Below, piece after piece: positions 14,535 to 24,226 of a DNA stretch of 32,221 nt. The translations under genes and the position numbers were made by a program. This DNA comes from an uncultured Clostridia bacterium (GTDB lineage Bacteria; Bacillota; Clostridia; Oscillospirales; CAG-272), in assembly GCA_944391805.1 (NCBI GenBank), contig CALXUY010000014.1, positions 1 to 32,221 of the forward strand, read 5' to 3'. Each line of letters begins with the position of its first letter. The stretch's first letter is position 1. The notes under the pieces were generated by a model. That model had not been told where the DNA came from. It saw nothing but the letters and a program-made list of their open reading frames with translations, and made no database searches.

Positions 14535-15941
14535 CTATTCCGATTGCTCCGGACGAACGCCCCGTGACGCTTGCAGGGCTGCTTCGGACTTTTGCGAGCC
14601 GGCGCTTTGGCGGCGGAAAATCTGTATCAGAAACGGCAGCGTGAGCAGAAACGTGAGCAGGTCCGCCGCTGCCTGTGTCCATTGCAGGCCGGTAATGCCG
14701 AATGCGGCGGGCAGCCAGAAGATCAGCGGCAGGAAAAACAACCCCTGCCGCGCGCAGGCGATCAGCGCTGCGCCAAACGGTCGTCCCACTGCCTGCAGCA
14801 GCATATTGGTTACGGCAATGACGCCGTGCAGAAACAGTACCGTGCATTGTGCCCGCAAGATGACGCTGCCAATGGCGACGACCTCTGGGTCCGGGCGGAA
14901 AAAGGAGATGATGTGCGGTGCAAATATGCCGGTGGGAATCGAGAGCGCCAGCATCACCCCGGTTGCAAGGATCAGGGAAAAGCGATAGAGCGAGAGCACC
15001 CGCCGATGCTCTCCGGCGCCCTGATTGTAGCCTGCTGCCGGCATCAGACCCTGTCCGATTCCAAGACAAAAGCTGTACAGCAGCAAAAATATGCGCGAGA
15101 CCACGGAGAAGGCGGCCACGGCGGGGTCTCCCCATTGCCGGGCGCTGCGTGTCAGCAGAATCGAGGCGACGCCGGCCAATCCCTGCCGGAAAAAGGAGGG
15201 CAGCCCGGTGAGCAGAATGGCGCCGGTTTTGGAAAACTGACGGAGCGCGTGTCCGGGCATCAGCGAAACCGTGCTTTTGCGGAACACGTATGCCGAGAGC
15301 AGCACCAAAAGCCCCGCCGACTGCGCAATCAGTGTGGCCAGCGATGCGCCCGCACATCCCATGTTCAGATAAAAAATGAAAAAGGGATCGAGCAGAATGT
15401 TCAGAAGATTTCCAACCACAAAGCCGGACATGGAAAAAACAGCCTTGCCCTCGGCGCGCAGCAGATTGTTCAGCACAAACCCGGCGCACATCACCGGAGC
15501 CGAGCAGAACAGATAGACCGCATAGGAGCGGGCATAGGGAAAAATGGTGTCGGTTGCGCCAAGCATCCGGATGACCGGCCCGAGAAAGCTCAGCCCTGCC
15601 AGTGTGACCGCACCGCCGAGCAGCAGCGAGAGCCAGAAGGCAAGCGAGGCATAGCCGTTCGCGTCCTCCTGCCGTTTGGCTCCCAGTGCGCGGGAGAGCA
15701 GACTGCCGGCTCCGGTTCCGAGTGTAAATCCGATGGCCTGAATCAGGGAGGTAACAGAGAACACGATTCCAACCGCACCGCTGGCACTGGTTCCGAGACG
15801 GGAGATGAACCATGCGTCGGCAAAGCCGTAAAGCGAGTTGAGCAGCATGCTCACCGTGCTTGGAATCGCAAGCCGGAGGATCAGCGCCCTGACCGGCGTT
15901 TCGATCATCCGTCTGTACTTTTTCTCGTTGCTTCTCTCCAT
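14535..15941 (-). CDS. MATE family efflux transporter
   Basis: A 468-residue membrane protein with about 12 hydrophobic helices in two related halves. The N-terminal signature is clear: PVRALILRLAIPSTVSMLL, then LYGFADAWFISRLGTSASGAVGI, TLGTGAGSLLSRALGAKR and LNNLLRAEGKAVFSM. The second half has GLPSFFRQGLAGVAS, GIGQGLMPAAGYNQGAGEHRRV and LQAVGRPFGAALI. MATE proteins export cationic drugs or metabolites by Na+ or H+ antiport; the substrate is unknown. GGAGGCGGAT lies just before the ATG. It is a lone gene on this strand, and no partner regulator is adjacent. The C-terminal tail after about residue 445 is hydrophilic. Confidence 0.94.
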   Translation of the reverse strand: MERSNEKKYRRMIETPVRALILRLAIPSTVSMLLNSLYGFADAWFISRLGTSASGAVGIVFSVTSLIQAIGFTLGTGAGSLLSRALGAKRQEDANGYASLAFWLSLLLGGAVTLAGLSFLGPVIRMLGATDTIFPYARSYAVYLFCSAPVMCAGFVLNNLLRAEGKAVFSMSGFVVGNLLNILLDPFFIFYLNMGCAGASLATLIAQSAGLLVLLSAYVFRKSTVSLMPGHALRQFSKTGAILLTGLPSFFRQGLAGVASILLTRSARQWGDPAVAAFSVVSRIFLLLYSFCLGIGQGLMPAAGYNQGAGEHRRVLSLYRFSLILATGVMLALSIPTGIFAPHIISFFRPDPEVVAIGSVILRAQCTVLFLHGVIAVTNMLLQAVGRPFGAALIACARQGLFFLPLIFWLPAAFGITGLQWTQAAADLLTFLLTLPFLIQIFRRQSAGSQKSEAALQASRGVRPEQSE

Positions 15942-16019
15942 ATCCGCCTCCGATTTGCAGGGTTCTTCCTGTTAGGATACCCGTTTTCGGTTTTCTTCAT
16001 CACAAATCGGCTGTTTTTC

Positions 16020-16048
16020 TTGCATTCCGCGCGGTTTTGTGCTATAAT
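16020..16048 (+). promoter_or_regulatory. Probable promoter of the kinase-nicotinamidase gene
   Basis: Consensus TATAAT at 16043-16048 with TTGCAT 17 bp upstream (16020-16025). The -35 box is weak. Confidence 0.5.
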
Positions 16049-16129
16049 AACTAAAGAGCGTCATATTCGCCAGCAGCCCGGAGATGACCGGCTGCGCGCA
16101 AGGACGGAACGCGAAAGGAAATGCTGCCG

Positions 16130-17299
16130 ATGGGAACCGGAATTCTTGTGTGCGGATTGAACGGAAGCGGCAAGAGCACGCTCGGCCGTCGGCTGGCCGA
16201 ACGGCTTGGGTTTGCTCTGATCGATCGGGAAGCTCTGTGCTTTCCGAAAACCGACACGGATGATCCTTACGCCGCACCGCGCACTCCCAAGCAGGTCAGG
16301 GACATGCTGATCGCGATGCTGGAAGCGCATCCGGATTTTGTGTTGGTCTCTGTCAGGGGGAACTACGGAGAGCAGGTGGAGCGGCGGCTTCAATGCGCCG
16401 TGCTGGTGGAGGCTCCGAGGGCGCTGCGGCTGCAGCGGGTGTGGCTCCGGTCCTATCGGAAATTCGGCAGCCGGATGCTGCCGGGCGGCGATCTGTACGG
16501 GCGCGAGCAGGCGTTTTTGGATATGGTCGGTTCCAGAGCGGAGGGATACGCAGAGGATTGGCTTCGGTCTTTGCATTGTCCGGTCATCCGTGCGGACGGA
16601 ACAGCGCCTGTGGAGCAAGCGGTCGACAGGGTTCTGGAGCAGTTGCCGCGCATCCTTCCGGCCTGCCGGGCGGCGGTCGTGCCGAAGCCCGGGAGCTTTG
16701 GCGGAAGCCGGCCGGCAGCAAAAGAGAGAACGCTCCCATTCATGTCCTGCTGCGGCGAGAAAGGAACGGTTCAAAATATGAAAAACATTCTGGTTGTTGT
16801 GGATATGCAAATCGATTTTATCACTGGTGCGCTGGGAACTCCGGAGGCGGCCTCCATTGTGCCGAGGGTGCGCAAAAAGCTGGAGAACTTTGACGGCGAC
16901 GTGATTTTTACACGCGACACCCACGGGGAGGATTATCTCTCCACGCAGGAGGGGAGAAACCTTCCGGTTCCGCACTGCATTCGCGGGAGCGAGGGCTGGC
17001 AGATTGCCCCCGAGCTGTCGGAATTCGTACAAACGGTTGTGGATAAGCCCGGCTTTGGCTCGGTTGAGCTGGCCGAGCGCCTGCGGCAGAGGCATCTGCG
17101 GGAGCCGATTGGCAGCGTGACGCTGGTGGGGCTGTGCACCGACATCTGCGTCATTTCCAATGCCATGCTGATCAAGGCTTTTCTGCCGGAGGTTCCGGTT
17201 CTGGTGGACGCTTCTTGCTGTGCCGGCGTTACGCCGGAGAGTCACCGGAACGCGCTTGTGGCCATGCGGGCGTGCCAGATTGCGGTGGAAAACGGGTAA
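16130..17299 (+). CDS. P-loop kinase-like domain fused in frame to a nicotinamidase/isochorismatase-type hydrolase
   Basis: One frame of 389 residues contains two complete domains. Residues 1-190 are a P-loop NTPase of the small-kinase type: Walker A GLNGSGKSTLG, then FPKTDTDDPYAAPRTPKQV, VSVRGNYGEQVERRL, FGSRMLPGGDLYGRE and PVIRADGT. A linker of about 25 residues (PGSFGGSRPAAKERTL and on) follows. Residues 217-389 are a cysteine hydrolase: VVVDMQIDF (catalytic Asp225), DKPGFGS (Lys306) and LCTDICVISN (Cys340), the triad of nicotinamidases and isochorismatases. The hydrolase has its own Met at 16778 with AAGGAA eleven bases upstream, so it may also be made separately. ATG 16130 was chosen because GAAAGGAA is ten bases upstream, against one base for ATG 16121. 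As separate genes both halves would have normal family lengths. Confidence 0.85.
   Translation: MGTGILVCGLNGSGKSTLGRRLAERLGFALIDREALCFPKTDTDDPYAAPRTPKQVRDMLIAMLEAHPDFVLVSVRGNYGEQVERRLQCAVLVEAPRALRLQRVWLRSYRKFGSRMLPGGDLYGREQAFLDMVGSRAEGYAEDWLRSLHCPVIRADGTAPVEQAVDRVLEQLPRILPACRAAVVPKPGSFGGSRPAAKERTLPFMSCCGEKGTVQNMKNILVVVDMQIDFITGALGTPEAASIVPRVRKKLENFDGDVIFTRDTHGEDYLSTQEGRNLPVPHCIRGSEGWQIAPELSEFVQTVVDKPGFGSVELAERLRQRHLREPIGSVTLVGLCTDICVISNAMLIKAFLPEVPVLVDASCCAGVTPESHRNALVAMRACQIAVENG
16761..16780 (+). promoter_or_regulatory. Internal ribosome-binding site and start for the hydrolase domain
   Basis: AAGGAA at 16761-16766 lies 11 bases before an ATG at 16778 that begins MKNILVVVDMQIDF, the natural N-terminus of this hydrolase family. 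It suggests that two genes lost the stop codon between them, or that both a fused and a free form are made. Confidence 0.55.
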
Positions 17300-17406
17300 G
17301 CCGTTCCTGCGGGTATGAACGGAGGGCTGCCAGGCGTAGCCATCGGATGCGCGAGGCTCCCGGACGTTTTCTGTGCCCCGATCGTTCCGATTTGCGGCGT
17401 GTGGCG

Positions 17407-17458
17407 GTGCGCTCTTTCTGTTTTGTCTGTTTTTTGCAGGCGGAGGGCGCACTTTTTT
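17407..17458 (+). terminator. Intrinsic terminator after the kinase-hydrolase gene
   Basis: GTGCGCTCTTT (17407-17417) pairs with GGAGGGCGCAC (17442-17452), with G-T pairs at the inner end, followed by six Ts (17453-17458). It lies just before the pur promoter. The rest of 17300-17406 shows no gene. Confidence 0.7.
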
Positions 17459-17472
17459 GATGAGAAAATATG

Positions 17473-17501
17473 TTGACAAATCAGGAAAAAAGGTGTATAA
17501 T
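17473..17501 (+). promoter_or_regulatory. Consensus promoter of the pur operon
   Basis: TTGACA at 17473-17478, 17 bp, TATAAT at 17496-17501. Transcription should start near 17508, giving a leader of about 185 bases before purC. Confidence 0.92.
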
Positions 17502-17507
17502 ACTCAC

Positions 17508-17693
17508 GTTAGGCTATGGCGTCTTCCAACTGATTGATGGGGCAGTTTGCCATTTCATTTGGAAAAGTGAAAACCGAATACAAAACAGGGCAAAGGCGTC
17601 TTTCGGATTGTGCAGATGAAAAAGGCACCTTTGTCTTTTTTTGTTTGCCGACGGGATTTTCGTTCCCGAATCAAAAACTGGAGGTAGATAGAC
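17508..17693 (+). promoter_or_regulatory. Structured purC leader with terminator: candidate riboswitch or attenuator
   Basis: Three hairpins can be drawn. First, ATGGC (17516-17520) pairs with GCCAT (17549-17553), enclosing AACTG/CAGTT (17528-17532/17543-17547). Second is a terminator: 17589-17599 pairs with 17625-17635, with one mismatch and two G-T pairs, and is followed by seven Ts (17636-17642). Third, CGGGA/TCCCG (17652-17656/17664-17668) lies just ahead of the ribosome-binding site GGAGGTAG. CCGAA (17574-17578) could pair with TTCGG (17602-17606), which would block the terminator. No guanine-riboswitch core or PurR box was recognised. Confidence 0.6.
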
Positions 17694-18407
17694 ATGAAAA
17701 AGCTGGAGCAGCTCTATGAAGGAAAAGCAAAAAAGGTTTTCCGCACAGACGATCCGGAGCTTCTGATCGTTTCCTATAAGGACGATGCAACCGCATTCAA
17801 TGGGCTGAAAAAAGGCACCATTGTCGGCAAGGGGGTTATCAACAACCGCATGAGCAATCTGCTGATGAAGCGGCTGGAGGCGTCCGGCATTCCGACGCAT
17901 TTTGTAGAAGAGCTGAACGATCGGGAGACGCTGGTCAAAAAGGTTTCCATTGTTCCGCTGGAGGTCATCATCCGGAACATTGCGGCAGGCTCCTTCTCCA
18001 AGCGCTACGGTGTGGAGGAAGGGGTGGCGTTCGATTTTCCCACCATCGAGTTTTCCTATAAAAACGATGCGCTGGGCGACCCGCTGCTCAACGAATACCA
18101 CGCGCGGGCGCTCCGTCTGGCCTCTGCTGATGAGATCGAAACCATCAAGAGGTATGCTTTTGGGGTGAATGAAGAGCTGAAGGCGTTCTGGAAGGAATGC
18201 GGCGTCACGCTGGTGGATTTCAAGCTGGAGTTTGGCAGACTTTCGGACGGCAGCATTGTGCTTGCCGATGAAATCAGCCCCGACACCTGCCGCCTGTGGG
18301 ACAGCAAAACCGGAGAGAAGCTGGACAAGGACCGCTTCCGCCGGGATCTCGGCGGTGTGGAGGATGCATACGCCGAGATTATGAAGCGTCTGACCACCCA
18401 TATCTGA
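17694..18407 (+). CDS. purC: Phosphoribosylaminoimidazole-succinocarboxamide synthase (SAICAR synthetase)
   Basis: A 237-residue protein of normal length. It opens [20 protein letters not shown] (ATP-binding YEGKAKKV), followed by [32 protein letters not shown] (the family signature with substrate-binding Arg), [10 protein letters not shown] and [14 protein letters not shown] (metal-binding Asp/Glu). It joins aspartate to CAIR using ATP in step 8 of IMP synthesis. GGAGGTAG precedes the ATG by seven bases. It is the first gene of purC-purA-purB-guaA, behind a consensus promoter and a structured leader; purA begins 19 bp after its stop codon. Confidence 0.97.
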   Translation: MKKLEQLYEGKAKKVFRTDDPELLIVSYKDDATAFNGLKKGTIVGKGVINNRMSNLLMKRLEASGIPTHFVEELNDRETLVKKVSIVPLEVIIRNIAAGSFSKRYGVEEGVAFDFPTIEFSYKNDALGDPLLNEYHARALRLASADEIETIKRYAFGVNEELKAFWKECGVTLVDFKLEFGRLSDGSIVLADEISPDTCRLWDSKTGEKLDKDRFRRDLGGVEDAYAEIMKRLTTHI

Positions 18408-18426
18408 AAGAGGGGAAGGGAATCGT

Positions 18427-19701
18427 ATGTCAAACTGTGCAATTGTCGGTATCAACTGGGGCGATGAGGGAAAGGGCAGAATGGTCGACCTGCTGACCGA
18501 GCATTATGACGTGGTTGTCCGCTATCAGGGAGGCGGCAATGCGGGACACACCGTCATCAACGAATACGGAAAATTCGCGCTGCACCTGCTTCCCTCCGGC
18601 ATTTTCCGCCGGGGCGTTGTCAATGTACTCGGGAACGGTGTGGCGCTGGATCCCGAAAACCTGTGGGCGGAGATGCAGGAGGTGATGGGGAAGGGCGTCT
18701 CCCTGACGCCGGATAACCTGAAAATCAGCGACCGCGCCTCGCTTCTGCTGCCCTGGCACCGCGATCTGGACGCGCTGGAGGAGGCGCGTCTGGCGGACAA
18801 AAAATACGGCTCCACCAAGCAGGGCATCGCGCCGTTTTATTCGGACAAGCAGCAAAAGAAGACCGTGCTTGCGGGCGAGCTGTTCTATCCGGAGGAGCTG
18901 CGCGCGCATCTGGGCGATCTGATGGAGTGGAAAAACCTGACGCTGACCAAGGTCTACGGTGCAAAGCCCTATACCATGGAGATGCTGGAGCGCTGGATTG
19001 CCGACGCCTGTGAAAAAATCAAGCCTTATATCTGCGATACCGGCGAATTCCTGCATACCGCGCAGAAGCAGGGCAAGCAGCTTCTGTTCGAGGCGCAGCT
19101 CGGCTCGCTGCGGGATCTGGATTACGGCATCTACCCCTATACCACCTCCTCCAATACCACGGCGGCGTATGCGCCGATCGGCTCGGGGCTTCCCTCCGCA
19201 AAGATCGGCAATGTGGTCGGCGTGGTCAAGGCCTATTCCACCTGCGTGGGTGAGGGGCCGTTTGTCTGTGAGATGTTCGGAGACGAGGCAGAGGAGCTTC
19301 GCCGGGCGGGCGCGGAATACGGCGCCAAAACCGGCCGTCCCCGCCGTGTCGGTCCCCTGGACATTGTGGCGACGCGATACGGTGTGGAGGTGCAGGCCGC
19401 AACCGAAATTGCGCTGACCAAGCTGGACGTGCTCTCTTACATGGAGAAAATTCCGGTATGCACCAAGTATCTTCTCAACGGCAGGGAGACCGACCGCTTC
19501 CCGTTCCCGGTTGCACTGAAGGACGCCAAGCCGGTGATCGAATATATGGACGGCTGGAAGTGCGATATTTCAGCCGCGCGCCGCTGGGAGGATCTGCCCG
19601 TGCAGGCGCAGGTCTATGTGAACGCCGTCGAGCGGCAGATCGGCTGCAGAATCAAGTATATTTCGGTCGGTCCGGAGCGCGACAGCATCATTATCCGATA
19701 A
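18427..19701 (+). CDS. purA: Adenylosuccinate synthetase
   Basis: A 424-residue protein. The GTP-binding start is GINWGDEGKGRMVD with catalytic Asp13, and GGGNAGHTV holds catalytic His41. It then has LLPSGI, STKQGIAPFYSDK, TSSNTTAAYAPIGSG, KAYSTCVGEGPF, GRPRRVGPLD and the C-terminal KYISVGPERDSII. It condenses IMP with aspartate using GTP to give adenylosuccinate. Several loops differ from the E. coli type (STKQGIAPFYSDK in place of GTTGRGIGPAYEDK), a variant I recall from Clostridia. GGGGAAGGGAATC precedes the ATG. Its product is the substrate of purB, the next gene, 66 bp downstream. Confidence 0.97.
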   Translation: MSNCAIVGINWGDEGKGRMVDLLTEHYDVVVRYQGGGNAGHTVINEYGKFALHLLPSGIFRRGVVNVLGNGVALDPENLWAEMQEVMGKGVSLTPDNLKISDRASLLLPWHRDLDALEEARLADKKYGSTKQGIAPFYSDKQQKKTVLAGELFYPEELRAHLGDLMEWKNLTLTKVYGAKPYTMEMLERWIADACEKIKPYICDTGEFLHTAQKQGKQLLFEAQLGSLRDLDYGIYPYTTSSNTTAAYAPIGSGLPSAKIGNVVGVVKAYSTCVGEGPFVCEMFGDEAEELRRAGAEYGAKTGRPRRVGPLDIVATRYGVEVQAATEIALTKLDVLSYMEKIPVCTKYLLNGRETDRFPFPVALKDAKPVIEYMDGWKCDISAARRWEDLPVQAQVYVNAVERQIGCRIKYISVGPERDSIIIR

Positions 19702-19767
19702 AGCCAAACCAAACCCACACCGCAGAGGCGGCAGACACGGAACGAAACAAAAAAGGAGCCTGAAATC

Positions 19768-21183
<1,416 letters not shown>

Positions 21184-21225
21184 TCGGCGCCGCGTCCCTC
21201 CTGCCTCGTTGAGGAAGCCGCGATA

Positions 21226-21302
21226 CCGCGGCGGATTGTGAATACATGCGCCGCACCCGTTCTGCCGCGCGCGGAACCCGAAGCTCCGCGGCGGATTGTG
21301 AA
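21226..21302 (+). repeat. 17-bp direct repeat, 60 bp apart, upstream of guaA
   Basis: CCGCGGCGGATTGTGAA occurs at 21226-21242 and identically at 21286-21302, start to start exactly 60 bp. The first copy overlaps a hairpin, GCCGCG (21218-21223) / CGCGGC (21228-21233). The second ends 25 bases before the guaA start. The 144-bp purB-guaA gap holds no gene. It could be a protein-binding site or a duplicated intergenic sequence. Confidence 0.75.
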
Positions 21303-21327
21303 ATGAAATCACTGTGATGGAGAAATT

Positions 21328-22857
21328 ATGGAGAAAATACTTGTTCTGGATTTTGGGGGGCAGTACAACCAGCTCATTGCGCGCCGTGTGCGCGAGCAGC
21401 ATGTCTATGCGGAAATCAAGCCCTATCACAACATTTCGGTGGAGGAGATCCGGGAGGCCGGCTATCGCGGCATTATCTTCACGGGAGGGCCGAACAGCGT
21501 ATACGATGAAAGCTCCCCCCATTATGACCCGCGGGTTCTGGAGCTTGGCATTCCGGTGCTGGGCATTTGCTACGGGCACCAGCTCATGGCGTATATGGCC
21601 GGCGGAACCATCGCCTCGGCCGAAAGCGGAAGCGAGTACGGGAAAACCGCGGTTGCGGTGTCTCCGTGCCCGCTGTTCCGCGACGTGCCGGAATCCAGCA
21701 TCACCTGGATGAGCCATACCGATTTTGTCAGGGTTCCGCCCGAGGGCTTCCGGGTGGTTGCCCGCACCGGCAAGTGCCCCTGTGCCGCGATGTGCTGCGA
21801 GGAGCGCAGGCTCTATGGCGTGCAGTTCCATCCGGAGGTCACACACACCGAATACGGCCGGCAGATGCTCCGCAATTTCCTGTACGATATCTGCGGCTGC
21901 GCGGGGAGCTGGACGATGGATGATTTCGTCGCGCGCGCGGTCGCAAAGTACGGCGCCGAGCTGGCCGGCAAAAAGACGCTGCTCGGGCTTTCGGGCGGGG
22001 TGGATTCCTCGGTTGCCGCGGTCCTGCTGCATCAGGCCATCGGGGACAATCTGACCTGCGTGTTTGTCGATCACGGCCTTCTCCGCAAGGGGGAGGGGGA
22101 TATGGTGGAGCAGACCTTCCGGGGCTATGGAATCCGACTGATCCGCGTCAATGCCGAGCAGCGGTTTCTTGACAGGCTGGCAGGCGTCACCGAGCCCGAA
22201 CGGAAGCGGAAGATCATCGGCGAGGAGTTTATCCGCGTGTTCGAGGATGAGGCAAGGAAGCTGGGCAAAATCCATGTACTGGTGCAGGGAACCATTTACC
22301 CGGATGTGATTGAGAGCGGGAAGGGGGATTCGGCAGTGATCAAAAGCCACCACAACGTCGGCGGGCTGCCGGATGTGATGGCGTTTGACGAGATTGTGGA
22401 GCCTCTGCGCGACCTGTTCAAGGACGAGGTCCGGGCGGTGGGCACCAGGCTCGGGCTTCCGCACGAGCTGGTCTGGCGGCAGCCGTTTCCGGGGCCAGGG
22501 CTGGCTGTCCGCATCATCGGAGAGATCACAAAGGAAAAGCTCGACCTTTTGCGGGAGGCCGACGCGATTTTCCGGGAGGAAATTGCGAATGCCGGTCTCG
22601 AACAGGCGACCAACCAATACTTCGCGGTTCTGACCGATCTGCGCAGTGTAGGTGTCAAGGGTGATGCCCGCGCCTATGGGTGGACCATCGCGCTGCGCGC
22701 CGTCACCACCGACGATTTTATGACCGCCGAATGGACAAGACTGCCATACGAGGTGCTGGAGCGGGCCAGCAGCCGGATCACGGGGGAGATCGCCAGCATC
22801 ACACGGGTGGTTTACGATATCACCTCCAAGCCTCCGGCAACCGTGGAGTGGGAATAA
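21328..22857 (+). CDS. guaA: GMP synthase (glutamine-hydrolysing)
   Basis: A 509-residue protein. The N-terminal class I glutamine amidotransferase domain has [18 protein letters not shown], the nucleophile Cys81 in [16 protein letters not shown], and the His-Glu pair in [11 protein letters not shown]. The C-terminal synthetase has the ATP-binding P-loop [55 protein letters not shown] and the end [13 protein letters not shown]. It aminates XMP to GMP. GGAGAAATT precedes the ATG at 21328. It is the last gene of the pur cluster and lies 50 bp before the MITE-like element. Confidence 0.98.
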   Translation: MEKILVLDFGGQYNQLIARRVREQHVYAEIKPYHNISVEEIREAGYRGIIFTGGPNSVYDESSPHYDPRVLELGIPVLGICYGHQLMAYMAGGTIASAESGSEYGKTAVAVSPCPLFRDVPESSITWMSHTDFVRVPPEGFRVVARTGKCPCAAMCCEERRLYGVQFHPEVTHTEYGRQMLRNFLYDICGCAGSWTMDDFVARAVAKYGAELAGKKTLLGLSGGVDSSVAAVLLHQAIGDNLTCVFVDHGLLRKGEGDMVEQTFRGYGIRLIRVNAEQRFLDRLAGVTEPERKRKIIGEEFIRVFEDEARKLGKIHVLVQGTIYPDVIESGKGDSAVIKSHHNVGGLPDVMAFDEIVEPLRDLFKDEVRAVGTRLGLPHELVWRQPFPGPGLAVRIIGEITKEKLDLLREADAIFREEIANAGLEQATNQYFAVLTDLRSVGVKGDARAYGWTIALRAVTTDDFMTAEWTRLPYEVLERASSRITGEIASITRVVYDITSKPPATVEWE

Positions 22858-22907
22858 GATTTGAATATTGAAGCAAGGTGAAGCAGCGCGCAAATGTCTG
22901 CCAATGC

Positions 22908-23209
22908 ACAACCGGAGGCCGATTTCCATATCGGCCTCCGGAGGTTGTAGACAAAAGGCAGTTGAAATAAAAAGTGTACAAATGCCATAGCCACTTTTTC
23001 TCTGCAAGAAGAGGGCGCAGAGAAAAAGTTATCAAAAAGAGACGCCGAAAGGGGATATTTCGCCATCTGCGGACGGCGACGAGGGCTCCGCGCCCTCGAC
23101 TGCGCCGCCTTTTGAAAAAAGGCGGGCGAAAACTTTAGCCAAACTGACGAAAGCCCTTGCTTTGGTCTACAGTCTGCGGAGGCCGATTTCCATATCGGCC
23201 TCCGGTTGT
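22908..23209. mobile_element. MITE-like repeat element, 302 bp, with palindromic inverted ends
   Basis: Both ends carry the same hairpin. Left: CCGGAGGCCGAT (22912-22923), TTCCAT loop, ATCGGCCTCCGG (22930-22941). Right: an 11-bp version at 23177-23204. The ends are also inverted relative to each other: ACAACCGG (22908-22915) against CCGGTTGT (23202-23209), and TGTAGAC (22946-22952) against GTCTACA (23165-23171). The interior holds three more hairpins: ACTTTTTCTCTGC/GCAGAGAAAAAGT (22993-23005/23017-23029), CGAGGGC/GCCCTCG (23080-23098) and a GCCTTTT/AAAAGGC type near 23106-23123. There is no protein-coding frame and no clear target-site duplication. Confidence 0.65.
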
Positions 23210-23305
23210 TTCCTGTCAGGCAAATCCGATCCGCGTGCTTTTTCCGCAGACATTTTGATCCTTTCTGTCATATACTGTCCTGTAACTCGGAAAGGAGTGA
23301 GAAGA

Positions 23306-24109
23306 ATGCGAATCATCAAGCCTTATCTGAACCGCAGGGCAGTTGCGTATGCCAGGCGATGGGCGCTTTCCCGGAATCCCTTGTTCGTGGATTTTACCGG
23401 GCAGGGCGGAAACTGTACCAATTTTGTCTCACAGTGCGTGCTGGCCGGGAGCTGTGTGATGGACCTGACCCCAACCTTCGGATGGTATTATATTTCCAGC
23501 ACCGATCGCGCGCCGGCATGGACCAGTGTGGATTATTTTCATGATTTTATGACCGGGGCCGAGGCGTTTTCCTCCCAGAATCGCGGAGTCGGGCCGTTTG
23601 CCGTGTTGGTTCCCAGACGTCTGGCTGTGCCGGGAGACGTGATTCAGCTCTGCGACGAGGAAGGAGATTGGTATCATTCGCTGATCATCAGCGCGCTGGA
23701 CAGGGGAGAGATTTATGTCTGTGCGCAGTCGGATGATGCGTTGGACCGCCCTCTGTCAAGCTACCAGTACGCAAAGGCACGCTTTCTCCATTTTCAAGGC
23801 GTCCACATTGCAACCAGTGATGAGCTGCAGTATGACTGCCTGCTGAACGGGCTTGCCGCGCCGGCCGGGGAAGCCGTGATGGTATTGCCCGAGACACCCG
23901 AAACGGCTGCTGTCTCCACCGGTCTGCGCTCCGTCACCGGGGGCGTGCCCGAGACGGCCGCGCTGGTATCCTCCGCAATGCCGGCGGCATTGACCGCGCG
24001 GATTGAGGCGGTGCTTGCACAGCGCCGGAGCGATACGGATGCCGGTCAGGAGGAGCATGGCGGGGCGGATTCCGCAACCGACCGTCCGGATGTGATTCTC
24101 GGCTCCTGA
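23306..24109 (+). CDS. Putative amidase domain protein (Amidase_6-like)
   Basis: A 267-residue protein. Residues 1-170 match the putative amidase domain family: RRAVAYARRWALSRNPLF, DFTGQGGNCTNFVSQCVLAG (Cys in the GGNCTNFVSQ signature), SVDYFHDF, GDVIQLCDEEGDWYHSLII (catalytic-type His) and the YAKARFLHFQG end. This is an NlpC/P60-like cysteine peptidase fold. Residues 185-267 are a Thr/Ala/Glu-rich tail of low complexity. There is no signal peptide. AAAGGAGTGAGAAG precedes ATG 23306; the longer upstream frame runs through the repeat element. The gene stands alone, between the MITE-like element and the convergent spo0A. A target in wall peptides or other amides is inferred. Confidence 0.82.
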   Translation: MRIIKPYLNRRAVAYARRWALSRNPLFVDFTGQGGNCTNFVSQCVLAGSCVMDLTPTFGWYYISSTDRAPAWTSVDYFHDFMTGAEAFSSQNRGVGPFAVLVPRRLAVPGDVIQLCDEEGDWYHSLIISALDRGEIYVCAQSDDALDRPLSSYQYAKARFLHFQGVHIATSDELQYDCLLNGLAAPAGEAVMVLPETPETAAVSTGLRSVTGGVPETAALVSSAMPAALTARIEAVLAQRRSDTDAGQEEHGGADSATDRPDVILGS

Positions 24110-24226
24110 GCCCGCTGAGCCCGACTGGCAGGGAAGCCATCCTTTGTGCGCCCGGTTTGGGCTGTGGGCAGGGAAGGCATTGCGCCGGGGAGGGCAGGCG
24201 GAAAGGGCGCCGGAGTTTGTTTTATC

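Noticed and set aside
17508..17570. Guanine-type purine riboswitch
   Set aside because: GGCTATGGCG superficially resembles the GGATATGGCA loop, but the conserved second loop, junction and P1 pairing are not present.
22912..22941. Simple intrinsic terminator for guaA
   Set aside because: The hairpin is perfect but lacks a T-run on either strand, and an almost identical hairpin recurs at 23177-23204, so it is better explained as the end of a repeat element.
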